From a virus: a stretch of 64,000 nt of DNA. The stretch is from the IMG/VR virus record IMGVR_UViG_3300025313_000944, positions 23,333-87,332 of that record, one strand, 5' to 3'. Every line of letters begins with the position of its first letter. The first letter of the stretch is position 1. This document shows, one piece after another, positions 16,197 to 24,354 of the stretch. Both the position numbers and the translations under genes were made by a program. The notes beneath the pieces were generated by a model. That model saw nothing but the letters and a program-made list of their open reading frames with translations. It searched no databases and had not been told where the DNA came from.

Positions 16197-16390
16197 CAGC
16201 CTCCACTGTCTGAGTTGCCCCCACCGGATGAACTACCACCACTATCTTTACCTTGATCTTTACCTTGATCTTTACCCCCATCTTTTTCCGCAGGTGGTGG
16301 GGGTGGTGGCATAGCGCCGCCTTTACTTTCCTCGCCGGGTTTCGACCGCTCCCCTTGGTACTCATCCCACGTGATCTTGTCTTTAGACAT
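16190..16390 (-). CDS. Low-complexity Pro/Gly/Lys/Asp protein, 66 aa
   Basis: A run of six Pro is followed by tandem KDQG units (coded by an imperfect 12-base DNA repeat) and a Gly/Ser-rich tail ending GGWW. It is disordered by composition. Overlaps both neighbours. Function unknown. Confidence 0.5.
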   Translation of the reverse strand: MSKDKITWDEYQGERSKPGEESKGGAMPPPPPPAEKDGGKDQGKDQGKDSGGSSSGGGNSDSGGWW

Positions 16391-16499
16391 TCTTAAGCTC
16401 CTTTTTCCAAGTGATAACCGTGTTGCCTGTGCGGGTGTTCAGCACCCTGTCTATCTCGCGCCAACCGTACTTCTCTAGGATATGGTTCTCGACCGCCAT
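16383..16499 (-). CDS. Small protein, 38 aa
   Basis: ATG at 16499. Reads MAVENHILEKYGWREIDR, then VLNTRTGNTVITWKKELK. It overlaps the downstream start by 8 bases. The stretch around EKYGWREIDRV looks like a genuine protein. No strong ribosome site is visible. Confidence 0.45.
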   Translation of the reverse strand: MAVENHILEKYGWREIDRVLNTRTGNTVITWKKELKNV

Positions 16500-16500
16500 C

Positions 16501-16584
16501 TTACTTCTTGCCAACATTAGGAATTACCACACCAGTACCGCCACTACAGTGCAGATTTGGTGTCTGACATACCCATTTGTTCAT
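16501..16584 (-). CDS. Very small protein, 27 aa
   Basis: ATG at 16584 overlaps the preceding stop by 4 bases. Two Cys and a Gly-rich end (GGTGVVIPNVGKK). It fills an otherwise empty gap in a packed operon, which is the main support. Confidence 0.4.
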   Translation of the reverse strand: MNKWVCQTPNLHCSGGTGVVIPNVGKK

Positions 16585-16940
16585 TTCTTTGCCCACCTTT
16601 TCATTAGGTTGTAGCACGTGTTGTGTTGTTTGAGTAGAAAAGATAACCACCTATTTAAATCTTTGAATGGTGGTTCCTCACCGGGATCGGTCATGTAGGG
16701 GCACCACCATATCCACCAGTCTCCGTCTTCAGCCCAGTGTTTCTCACCCCAGTATGGTGAACTTTCTAGCAGCGGGCACAGGGCCTCCACCAACTTTTTG
16801 TGGAACCCGAAGTGCCACCGAACTCGCTTAGACCCCGTGTAAGTCTCGGTAGTGCAGTACACCCTCAGTGGTTGATCACCTGCATCTGAGCCGATTATGT
16901 CTGGGTATTCTCTGTGTAGAGTTAAGCTATCTCGGTTCAT
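16581..16940 (-). CDS. Unknown protein, 119 aa
   Basis: Very rich in Trp (GDWWIWWCPYMTD) with a helical C-terminus (LNRWLSFLLKQHNTCYNL). No family is recognised. Close spacing to neighbours supports expression. Confidence 0.55.
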   Translation of the reverse strand: MNRDSLTLHREYPDIIGSDAGDQPLRVYCTTETYTGSKRVRWHFGFHKKLVEALCPLLESSPYWGEKHWAEDGDWWIWWCPYMTDPGEEPPFKDLNRWLSFLLKQHNTCYNLMKRWAKK

Positions 16941-16943
16941 CTT

Positions 16944-17411
16944 TTACCATCCTATAGGGGCTAAATCCAGCAATCTAGTTTTGGCACAAAATAACCAATC
17001 TCGGTCATTCTTGGTGGTTTCTAAAGTGTCGGCAAAAACCACCGCCTTCGTAGCTGCTTCAAACCAGTCAGGCTTTATATCATCTGGTAGCTGGACGATG
17101 TGGCTACCTTCCCATAATGGGTACATACCTTTTTCCGGCCCGTTTGGTTCATTTAGAATCTTAATCACCTCAGCCGCAGCTACCTCACCCAGCGCCTCTC
17201 TACACAGACTTACCAATTCTTGCGTTGCCTCCTTGCGACGGGCAAATACTAACTCAACATCTTCCTGATAAACAGATACCAATTCCCCGTTTTGCCAGTG
17301 GTAGCCTGTACCAGCTACGAAGAATAGGTGAAATAGCACGTGCTTCTCGGTGGGAAAAAGCTCAGGGTAGTATTTCATTAACCGATCTTTAGTTTCCGCG
17401 TAAGATGCCAT
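16944..17411 (-). CDS. Unknown helical protein, 155 aa
   Basis: AGGAGG precedes the ATG at a normal distance. Helical with no clear motif; the middle (EATQELVSLCREALGEVAAAE) is a strong amphipathic helix. No family is recognised. Confidence 0.58.
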   Translation of the reverse strand: MASYAETKDRLMKYYPELFPTEKHVLFHLFFVAGTGYHWQNGELVSVYQEDVELVFARRKEATQELVSLCREALGEVAAAEVIKILNEPNGPEKGMYPLWEGSHIVQLPDDIKPDWFEAATKAVVFADTLETTKNDRDWLFCAKTRLLDLAPIGW

Positions 17412-17550
17412 GGTTACCTCCTAGATGGTGAACTTCTTTGAAATTAATAGATTCCACGTTTAAAAATTTCAACTTGTGCTTGCCGAGGAAAATGACAACC
17501 GACGTTGGTTTGTAATCTTTGTCGTAATGCACTATGATTCTAATCTGCAT
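17389..17550 (-). CDS. Small protein, 53 aa
   Basis: Opens at ATG 17550 inside the end of the upstream gene and reads MQIRIIVHYDKDYKPTSVV, then IFLGKHKLKFLNVESINF. It runs 23 bases into the next gene. The first 40 residues look like a beta-rich protein. The ribosome site is weak. Confidence 0.42.
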   Translation of the reverse strand: MQIRIIVHYDKDYKPTSVVIFLGKHKLKFLNVESINFKEVHHLGGNHGILRGN

Positions 17551-18305
17551 GTTTTATTCACCGGAAAGTCAATCTTATCCAATTCAGATTTGGGCATGTA
17601 CCACACCGCCGTGTGCTCCGGCCAAGTTCCGCTTGTTACGGACCATGGACCGCTATAAATATGTTTATCTGTAAAGTAAAGTTTATCTGTAAAGTAAAAT
17701 TTAAGATGCCTGTACCAATTGCTTAAACTTTGGTATTGAGTTCTTATTTTCAAACTGGATAAATCATAACCAAAAATTGAGCCGTCCAAGTCCTTGTGGT
17801 AATTTTCCCAAATACTGAGCAGTTCAAGTGAACATTCAATGTCAGGTTTGTAAACCGGGCACCAAACGTCCGGTGACACCTCGTAAGCTACGAAGTTCTG
17901 CACACCCCTCTGTCTGCTGGCTACCTCGTTGGGAACTCTATAGTTCTTGAAGATGTATATTGCCAGCTTGAGCAGGTCGAAGTTGTAACCACGACCTTCT
18001 CTCAGGTAACGTAGAATTGCGTGCAGCACCGGCCTAGGTGTGGTTGGATCAACGTCGGCCATTTCCTCAGCCGACTGTAAAACTATAGGTTGGTAGACTC
18101 CGTCTAGTATAGTGTTTGCTTTACCCACCCACTTGGCGAATTCGATTAGCTTTGCTGAATCCGGTGCCAATTTCCAGTAGCTAGAGACGGTGTGTATCCT
18201 GATTGAGTCTATTACCGAAACATTCTTGTAGAAGCACGTTGCAGTTTCGGCACAATGCGAGCTTACGTCTTGGCCGTTTACATGTACATAGTTGTAGCCA
18301 CTCAT
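17532..18305 (-). CDS. Unknown protein, 257 aa, next to the ATP-grasp gene
   Basis: No recognised domain. It overlaps the ATP-grasp stop by one base and may belong to the same pathway. Near the C-terminus the DNA carries an exact 18-base tandem duplication (about 17661-17696) giving FYFTDK-LYFTDK in the protein. The N-terminus (YVHVNGQDVSSHC) and many aromatics suggest an alpha/beta enzyme or a binding protein. Confidence 0.55.
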   Translation of the reverse strand: MSGYNYVHVNGQDVSSHCAETATCFYKNVSVIDSIRIHTVSSYWKLAPDSAKLIEFAKWVGKANTILDGVYQPIVLQSAEEMADVDPTTPRPVLHAILRYLREGRGYNFDLLKLAIYIFKNYRVPNEVASRQRGVQNFVAYEVSPDVWCPVYKPDIECSLELLSIWENYHKDLDGSIFGYDLSSLKIRTQYQSLSNWYRHLKFYFTDKLYFTDKHIYSGPWSVTSGTWPEHTAVWYMPKSELDKIDFPVNKTCRLES

Positions 18306-19168
18306 TAACCCTCTCCTATGAATAGGTAATCAGTATAAGATCGTGAATCAAGTAGCGGGTAATGCTCTCTCTCCCCGCTAAGTAACCAATCGAAATATTT
18401 AGCGTATTTACCCTGAGCATAATCTTCTAAAGTAGGTGAGGTGTTTACCTCACACACTACACATTGTGGATGATCCGGGCCATCCTCGGTTCTTGTCGGG
18501 TTAGCCATGATGTCTACCGCACCGTAATCCAAGCCGAGAACTTCTACAGCCTGAATTGCCAGCCTAATCTCGTCTATGGGCCAATTAGACCGCCTTAGCA
18601 CAACAAATTCAAAGTCATTGGTGGCGTGATTCCACACCGGTAGATTTACCTTATCTTCTTCACCCTCTCTCGGTCTCTTTTCGTTGACCAATAGAACTTT
18701 GCCATGAGCCACATGAACCCTGTATTCGTTTTGTTTCGGGTAGAACTCTGAGAAATACGAACCCACAAACGGTGGTGGCGTGTGGTGTAATTCGTCCTCA
18801 TCCTCGATCAGCCAAAAATTCTGACCACCTTGGTGAAACTGCGGCCTAAGAACTACCGGAAAGTTTAATGTCCAGTCTTGTATCGGCTTAGTCCAGACAA
18901 TGGTTTTGGGAACAGACACGCCAGCTTCTTGCAGCACCAGCCTTGCCCGGCCTTTGTCGCTGGCTAAGCCTATTCCCGACGATTGGTTGATTGTCTTTTT
19001 GGCGGGAATGTTAACACGACTTGCCCACCTAATCAACAATTCTACATTCTCAGGTGGGGCATCCCCTCTCCGCAAGCGCAACAATTGAATTTGGTCTTTG
19101 GTCTGCATCTTGTCGTAGATGCCTTGGACCGTCCTATGCCCGTTAGAAGCGCAAGTTAACAGGTTCAT
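18305..19168 (-). CDS. ATP-grasp ligase (RimK-like)
   Basis: A 287-residue protein with the ATP-grasp order. FPVVLRPQFHQGGQNFWLIE (103-122) is the small-subdomain ATP-binding loop, with Arg where Lys is more common. SEFYPKQNEYRVHV (140-153) follows. LDYGAVDI (213-220) and VVCEVNTSPT (237-246) carry the Mg-binding Asp, Glu and Asn. Such enzymes join a carboxylate, activated as acyl-phosphate, to an amine or peptide N-terminus. It lies with two amidoligases and three glutamine amidotransferases, so the product is probably a peptide-like or amidated compound. The N-terminal LLTCASNGH is shared with the next upstream gene. Confidence 0.85.
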   Translation of the reverse strand: MNLLTCASNGHRTVQGIYDKMQTKDQIQLLRLRRGDAPPENVELLIRWASRVNIPAKKTINQSSGIGLASDKGRARLVLQEAGVSVPKTIVWTKPIQDWTLNFPVVLRPQFHQGGQNFWLIEDEDELHHTPPPFVGSYFSEFYPKQNEYRVHVAHGKVLLVNEKRPREGEEDKVNLPVWNHATNDFEFVVLRRSNWPIDEIRLAIQAVEVLGLDYGAVDIMANPTRTEDGPDHPQCVVCEVNTSPTLEDYAQGKYAKYFDWLLSGEREHYPLLDSRSYTDYLFIGEG

Positions 19169-19401
19169 TCTAATACCTCCTCTACCTCTATGCTTATAAT
19201 CCTGTGGTTAGGTATCTCCAATAAGTTGGCAGCATGACCAGTCTCCAACAGAACATTTAGTTGGGTTCTCGTCAAATTACTATACGGCAGATTGGTTGTA
19301 AGTTCACCTATAGGCATTTTATAGGTGACCGTAACAATCCATTTACTTTTTTCCTCTCTGCCCGCGCTGTGACCATTATTAGCACAAGTTAGTATTTTCA
19401 C
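19165..19401 (-). CDS. Unknown protein sharing its N-terminus with the ATP-grasp enzyme, 78 aa
   Basis: GTG 19401 is chosen because AGAGGT lies upstream. The start KILTCANNGH closely matches LLTCASNGH at the start of the neighbouring ATP-grasp ligase. The rest (WIVTVTYKMPIGELTTNLPY, then an alpha/beta end) is unlike it. It overlaps both neighbours by 4 bases. Confidence 0.55.
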   Translation of the reverse strand: MKILTCANNGHSAGREEKSKWIVTVTYKMPIGELTTNLPYSNLTRTQLNVLLETGHAANLLEIPNHRIISIEVEEVLE

Positions 19402-19979
19402 TTCAAATACCTCTGTAGATAGGCTATGATTTGATGTAACTGACCCAGCACTTCTGGGTGCCATTGAACTGACACCACCGGTTTGTCTGGGTGCCAGATA
19501 GCTTCTATGATGCCGTCTTCAGCCACCGCTGCTACTTCCCAACTTGGCGGCACATCTTTGACGGCCTGGTGGTGCATAGAGTTGGCGCGAATGATTCTGG
19601 TGCCAAAAATTTCTTGCAGAATATTAGGCCCGGTTACGTGAACTGGGCCATGATGATGCCACCCAATCACCACACCATCAAGCTCTATATCTTGGTAGAG
19701 ACTACCACCAGCAGCGGCGGCGATGATTTGGTGCCCCCTACAGATGCCTACCATGGGGTGGTTCAATTCCAACAACCTTTTAGCTAGGTCGAATTCTCGT
19801 TTGTCGATGGCTGGCATCCACGGCCTAGAATGTGTATTCTCTTCCCCATACAGGCTGGGGTCGATATCCATACCCCCAGGGAACACCCAAGGTAAGTCGA
19901 GCGGTGGATTTTCTAGAAATTCTTGGTATTCTGCCTGTGTATAGTTTCTAGCAGGCCAGTCTGAATAATAAAAATTCAT
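19398..19979 (-). CDS. Class I glutamine amidotransferase / peptidase C26-like
   Basis: A 193-residue GATase domain. Oxyanion-loop region VFPGGMDIDP (about 32-41), nucleophile elbow GICRGHQ (Cys about 80), and QWHPE (His about 173, Glu about 175) complete the catalytic triad. NSMHHQAV is typical of the gamma-glutamyl hydrolase/PuuD branch. It would hydrolyse glutamine or a gamma-glutamyl amide, supplying ammonia to a ligase or trimming a gamma-glutamyl intermediate. Adjacent to the ATP-grasp gene. A second copy lies at 26005. Confidence 0.87.
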   Translation of the reverse strand: MNFYYSDWPARNYTQAEYQEFLENPPLDLPWVFPGGMDIDPSLYGEENTHSRPWMPAIDKREFDLAKRLLELNHPMVGICRGHQIIAAAAGGSLYQDIELDGVVIGWHHHGPVHVTGPNILQEIFGTRIIRANSMHHQAVKDVPPSWEVAAVAEDGIIEAIWHPDKPVVSVQWHPEVLGQLHQIIAYLQRYLK

Positions 19980-20722
19980 TATAAGTCCCTAGCCAATTCC
20001 AGCACCGCAGGTGGTGCTACTTCTTGCTCGCCGAAGAGAGACCACGCACCATAAGGCTCGTACCAGCCTCCATAGCTACAGCAAGCCTTAATTCTTTTGG
20101 CAAAAACTTGGTAACTGTTATTGATATTGCCCTCCAACCTGAGTTCAAAGACACCAAACCTGTTGCAGCGGTTACACTTACCCACCTGTGGTAGTAAGCT
20201 GAGAATTTCTTCTTTGTCTAAGAACAAGGCTGCCATGTAACCATCAAGGCCATCGTGATCTTCCACCATGGACCTGCGCCTGATGAAGAATGGGTGCAAT
20301 TCTGCCAAGGTGAATTCACCCAACAAAAAGCTCATAGCCCCGTCCCAAGTATCTTCACACCAATCTTCCTCTTGCTGTAATAAGCCCATATCTGCCAGTA
20401 CCTTGAGGAGCAGGTGGTCGAATTCCCACCACCCATCTTCGTAGCAGCCTCGGATGATACCAGCCGCAGCGTGTACCGCGGCCAGGTGGATGTCAGCAAG
20501 CTTGAGGGTTACTTTGTTTGACTCGAAAAAATCATCGAATTTTTTCTCGGCCTGCATGCCGAAGCTATTAACCAATGCTATGCGGTCATCTATTCCACCC
20601 CAGTTGGGTGAGTAGATGGTTAACAGCGCAGGTGAGTGGCTTCTTATTTGCCGTAGCATAGTTTCGCGGCAGGAGGTCGAGGACACTGCCGTACTGATGT
20701 AAAATTTGGTCGTCATTTCCAA
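19979..20722 (-). CDS. Unknown protein with C-terminal Cys cluster, 247 aa
   Basis: No family is recognised. The middle is helical and rich in Trp, Asp and Glu (CYEDGWWEFDHLLLKVL). Near the C-terminus CNRCNRFGVF with a later ACC suggests a zinc site. It overlaps the amidoligase by 10 bases and so probably serves the same pathway. Confidence 0.55.
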   Translation of the reverse strand: MEMTTKFYISTAVSSTSCRETMLRQIRSHSPALLTIYSPNWGGIDDRIALVNSFGMQAEKKFDDFFESNKVTLKLADIHLAAVHAAAGIIRGCYEDGWWEFDHLLLKVLADMGLLQQEEDWCEDTWDGAMSFLLGEFTLAELHPFFIRRRSMVEDHDGLDGYMAALFLDKEEILSLLPQVGKCNRCNRFGVFELRLEGNINNSYQVFAKRIKACCSYGGWYEPYGAWSLFGEQEVAPPAVLELARDL

Positions 20723-21618
20723 GCCTCCATAATATAGTTTTTCGGTGGTGCGGGTGCTTGTACACCGAAAAATTCAGAAACATTAGAAAATAATTGCTTG
20801 GCCGCTTCTGGATCACAGTTGTTTATGGTGGGTACCACTCGCCCAAAGTCTAATTGATTGATAAATTCAAACGGGTTATAACCATCTTCGATTAAAACGT
20901 GCACCATTTTAGCCAGACCCAGTAGACCGGCAGTTAATTCAGGATTGGTACTGGCCACACTACTGGGGGTGCGGTATTCTACACCCCAAGGCTGGATACG
21001 GAACTTTCCAGCCCGACCATACATCTGCCTACGTTGGCGGCCTAGGTCGGTGCTCTCGATCAGTACATCATATAACCCTAACGTACAGTCGAGTAGCATC
21101 ACCAAGCCTTGGACCTTGTTCATGTCCTTGTGAATTTCACTGATAGAGAAGTGAATGTGAAATCCGCCTGTCCGCCAAGTTATCTTGCGTGGGTCTTGCC
21201 AGGGACAGGTGGACAGGTCATACAAGCACTTGTCCGGCGAGCAGCCCAGTACCCTAAGTTCGGGGTGGTCTACCAAGTCTCTTGGGTCTAAGTAAACCAG
21301 CGGTGCTGCTGATAAGATATAACCGTTGTCATCAGCTAGTTTCCAAGCCTCACGCAAACCTTCGTAGAGGTGTTGCATCAGGCTATCCACCTCTCGCTCC
21401 GGTGTAACTGGGACCTCCAAAGCCAACCCATCCTCAGTCAGCTTGGAGTTTGCCAGCGTCACCTCGGCTGTCCAGTAGCCACCGTCGGCGATGTCTGAAC
21501 CTATTTCTTTGAAGATCGGCCTGTGTTGCTTGGAAGCAACTAGTACATCTTTAGCCGGCTTGGCCAAGCCTGATGGAGACTGGTAAAAATATTCACAATC
21601 TAAGCCTATCAAGTTCAT
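20713..21618 (-). CDS. Amidoligase, COOH-NH2 ligase family (phiEco32-like type)
   Basis: ATG 21618 is chosen for the GAGGATAAA site. The 301-residue protein fits the glutamine-synthetase-fold amidoligase pattern: LIGLDCEYFY (3-12), an acidic beta segment with AEVTL, LGCSPDKCLYD (124-134), GGFHIHFS (151-158), LLDCTLGLYD (175-184) and YGRAGKFRIQPWGVEYRT (200-217). These His, Glu and Arg residues would bind ATP and metal. The superfamily makes amide or isopeptide bonds. It lies in a run with ATP-grasp and GATase genes; a distant second amidoligase lies at 26739. Confidence 0.75.
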   Translation of the reverse strand: MNLIGLDCEYFYQSPSGLAKPAKDVLVASKQHRPIFKEIGSDIADGGYWTAEVTLANSKLTEDGLALEVPVTPEREVDSLMQHLYEGLREAWKLADDNGYILSAAPLVYLDPRDLVDHPELRVLGCSPDKCLYDLSTCPWQDPRKITWRTGGFHIHFSISEIHKDMNKVQGLVMLLDCTLGLYDVLIESTDLGRQRRQMYGRAGKFRIQPWGVEYRTPSSVASTNPELTAGLLGLAKMVHVLIEDGYNPFEFINQLDFGRVVPTINNCDPEAAKQLFSNVSEFFGVQAPAPPKNYIMEAWK

Positions 21619-21619
21619 T

Positions 21620-22255
21620 TTATCCTCTACCCGTATTGTATGTAGTTGTTGTGGGACCTGCCCACCTAATATATTGTCGGACACTCTCTCTTGCTTGCGC
21701 CATACCTTCTAAATTTTCTGAACTTGGTTGTTCTAGTTCATCGTCTGGTTCATCATCCTCTTCTAAATCTAGTGACGCTGGTTCTGGCTCCGTGACAGAG
21801 TGCCTCGGCTTGATAATAGTGATGACGGGGTTGTATTTCTCCTCTATTTTGCGCAAGTTCGTGGCTTGACATTCTCTGACCAAGGCGCACGTTTTGCAAG
21901 CAACTTTATGTACACAGTTGGGGCAAACTATAGCCGCGTATCTGGCACACCAACCCAGCTTGTCGGTGATGTTGCCACACCGGCAGACATCTATTAGATC
22001 GAAATCCACAAGTTGCCCGCCGGTGCCACAGCTTGTGCACGTTATAAATTCTATGTCGTGCACGGTTACGTTGTGCAATTTCTTCTTGGAAGAAAGGTTG
22101 AAGTTGGTAATCCTGTCCTCCGCCGACAAGCCTTGGGTTTCTAACAGAGCTTTGGTGGCTTGTCCCATCAGTTGTAGGCTGAGGCATTCCAGTAACAAGT
22201 CAGCCTTAACCGCACCTTTGATGTCAGTGCCACCACACGTTTTACACCTAAGCAT
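21620..22255 (-). CDS. Multi-zinc-finger protein, 211 aa
   Basis: Cys pairs at CKTCGG near the N-terminus, TCTSCGTG, CRCGN, CPNC and CKTC predict two or more zinc sites. A strongly acidic linker (LDLEEDDEPDDELEQ) precedes the C-terminus. It could be a scaffold or nucleic-acid-binding protein. It stops one base before the amidoligase start, so the two are co-transcribed. Confidence 0.6.
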   Translation of the reverse strand: MLRCKTCGGTDIKGAVKADLLLECLSLQLMGQATKALLETQGLSAEDRITNFNLSSKKKLHNVTVHDIEFITCTSCGTGGQLVDFDLIDVCRCGNITDKLGWCARYAAIVCPNCVHKVACKTCALVRECQATNLRKIEEKYNPVITIIKPRHSVTEPEPASLDLEEDDEPDDELEQPSSENLEGMAQARESVRQYIRWAGPTTTTYNTGRG

Positions 22256-22601
22256 TTAAATACCTCCTGACCGATGTATCGTTTATATATCTAACCTCTT
22301 TGGGGTCGAGCCTTAGTATCGGAGCCACCATATATTTGTCGATAAATAAATCACTCCTGATTAATACATTATTATCCTTGTCCAGCTCCATGACCACGAA
22401 CCTGCCCGCCCACACGTTTCTGGCGGTGGGCCACATGTAATTGGTAAAGATGATGGTTTCGACCTCGCCATCTTCAATCAGGCTTATATAATAGCCTAGT
22501 AGATTGCGGTTGACCTGCATACCACCTGCCCCACCTGTAACTACCATGGGTGACAGCTTGGTGCTTTGCCGAAACTCACTTAGCAATTGCTTTATATTCA
22601 T
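22248..22601 (-). CDS. Unknown protein, 117 aa
   Basis: Mixed alpha/beta. The middle (YYISLIEDGEVETIIFTNYMW) is strand-rich and Ile/Val-rich. No recognised motif. Overlaps both neighbours. Confidence 0.52.
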   Translation of the reverse strand: MNIKQLLSEFRQSTKLSPMVVTGGAGGMQVNRNLLGYYISLIEDGEVETIIFTNYMWPTARNVWAGRFVVMELDKDNNVLIRSDLFIDKYMVAPILRLDPKEVRYINDTSVRRYLNA

Positions 22602-22945
22602 TGGGGTTTATCCCTCGGCAGGAATACCAACTCCACTCTACTCTTTAATTTCTGGCTGGTTTCTACCGTCCATTTTCTGCTAATGCGTTCTGTTTCTTCT
22701 CCTTCCACGAATACCTTTATTCTGTTGGGGAAGAAAACCACACCGTTTATGTTGAATGGGCAAGACTTACCATAAAATGAGTGGGTTTTTCCTCTGAATT
22801 TGTAAACCTTACCTTGTGATAGTTGCTTGGCGGTATCGACAAACCGAAAATTTAACAAATCTTTTTCGGTTACAATCTCCACCTTGACTACTTGGTCATT
22901 AAAATTGCTTTCTAACATCTGGTAGTGGAGGTCCTTAATCTTCAA
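22598..22945 (-). CDS. Unknown protein, 115 aa
   Basis: Beta-rich, with VVKVEIVTEKD and GVVFFPNRIKVFVEGE. No family is recognised. Similar in size to the next gene and coupled to it by a 4-base overlap. Confidence 0.52.
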   Translation of the reverse strand: MKIKDLHYQMLESNFNDQVVKVEIVTEKDLLNFRFVDTAKQLSQGKVYKFRGKTHSFYGKSCPFNINGVVFFPNRIKVFVEGEETERISRKWTVETSQKLKSRVELVFLPRDKPQ

Positions 22946-23627
22946 CCTGCACCTCCGCAGCCTTGAACATATTTTCCAACATGGTCTTGTACGCCCTAGC
23001 TGTTACACCATAGAAGGCCGATTTTAACTTGTTTTGAGTCTCGGCGGTGTCGATAGTTTGTAGGTGGCCACTTAACACTAGCGAGAACAGCCCATAGGTT
23101 ATTAGACCCAACATATCATCTGCCTTTTTTAGACTCAAAGTAGTCACACCTAAATCACGAACGGCGATGTAAGCCAAGGCTACCAAAGCCATTATGCCGG
23201 TGATCTTCCACTTCTGGTCTGGTTCATCTTCAAACCAGATTGTGCAATCGTTCTTATCGAAGTCGGTTTTGAGCAGCTCTACTACCAGTTTATCTATCGA
23301 ATCCACCGTGTGCTGCACACTCTTGTTGAAGACCGTACCCGAATCGAACACCACCCGCACGATCTCCCCGTGCCGGTTGAAGGTTACGATACTTTGGTTG
23401 TCGTCCCAAGCAGGTACCAACAACTTGTCCTTTATCTTGGGAAAGCTTTGTGTTCCCCGCAAGGTTCTATCGTCTTGGGTGGCTATAAATGCTGGCATAC
23501 CGTCGATGTCTACCACAAGTCCGCGCTCAAAAGCCAAACCTGTGACAACGTGATCGACGAAAGCTTTGGTATCCAGCAAATTTCTATCGTAAGAACTCTC
23601 AGCTAAAAACTTGTCAATTGTCCACAT
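22935..23627 (-). CDS. Unknown protein, 230 aa
   Basis: An N-terminal half with strands and Asp-rich turns, and a C-terminal half with hydrophobic helices (GIMALVALAYIAV). No family is recognised. It overlaps the RuvB-like ATPase by 14 bases, suggesting a partner role. Confidence 0.52.
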   Translation of the reverse strand: MWTIDKFLAESSYDRNLLDTKAFVDHVVTGLAFERGLVVDIDGMPAFIATQDDRTLRGTQSFPKIKDKLLVPAWDDNQSIVTFNRHGEIVRVVFDSGTVFNKSVQHTVDSIDKLVVELLKTDFDKNDCTIWFEDEPDQKWKITGIMALVALAYIAVRDLGVTTLSLKKADDMLGLITYGLFSLVLSGHLQTIDTAETQNKLKSAFYGVTARAYKTMLENMFKAAEVQVED

Positions 23628-24354
23628 ATACTTCCCTACCTCTAGGTGTAATTCTGATCAGTTGTTTTTGTAAGAGAAAAGGTTCTATCTCTTCCTCCAC
23701 GGTTTCTCTCGGCAATCCCAAGCTGGCTGAAATAACTCTGGCTGAAACTGGTCCTCTCTTACTAACAAATTCTAAATAACTCCTATCATTGCCGGTGAAG
23801 CCAGCAGCTTGGTAGCCTAGAGTTTCCAGCATTTGGTCATACTCGGTTTGTGTTGCCTGAGAATATCTGTAGTATTGCTCCAAACTTATTACCTCTTTGG
23901 CCAACGTGACCGCCACTCTAGGTGAACCTCTACACCTAATTGATATCCTGTTAGCAGCCAAGTCACTGATCGGAACGTGAACCTTGGCTATTTGGGCCAA
24001 CTGTATTTCAGTGTATGGTTCCAGCCACAGTTCTATCATTCTGGACCTGAGCGGCTCGCTGACCGGTGCGCCGGTAGTAGTACAACCTATAAGGGTACTA
24101 TAGGCATACCACGCCTCCTCATTGGGGAGCCGGTGTATCTCGTCGATAATTACCGGCTCCCCATCTTCAGGAGGGTATAATCTACCGGTGCATAGGTTGT
24201 AGTAGTATGCCTCTCTTGCAACTTGGTTGGCATACCACTTGGCTAGTAAGGTTTTACCGCTGCCGGGTGGACCACGAAACAGAGCGTTTTGGTGATTCTT
24301 GGTGGCTACCCACACTCTGATTCTAGTTTGTATGATTTCCTGTCCAATTATCAT
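23614..24354 (-). CDS. RuvB-like AAA+ ATPase
   Basis: ATG 24354 overlaps the preceding stop (TAATG). The 246-residue protein has Walker A GPPGSGKT (28-35), Walker B VIIDEIHRL (68-76), an arginine-finger region PLRSRMIELWL, and a C-terminal winged helix close to RuvB (SASLGLPRETVEEEIEP, then LIRITPRGREVY). RuvB drives Holliday-junction branch migration. This one is shorter than the ~330-residue bacterial protein and has no RuvA beside it. Together with the nuclease at 493 it could process replication or recombination intermediates. Confidence 0.82.
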   Translation of the reverse strand: MIIGQEIIQTRIRVWVATKNHQNALFRGPPGSGKTLLAKWYANQVAREAYYYNLCTGRLYPPEDGEPVIIDEIHRLPNEEAWYAYSTLIGCTTTGAPVSEPLRSRMIELWLEPYTEIQLAQIAKVHVPISDLAANRISIRCRGSPRVAVTLAKEVISLEQYYRYSQATQTEYDQMLETLGYQAAGFTGNDRSYLEFVSKRGPVSARVISASLGLPRETVEEEIEPFLLQKQLIRITPRGREVYVDN

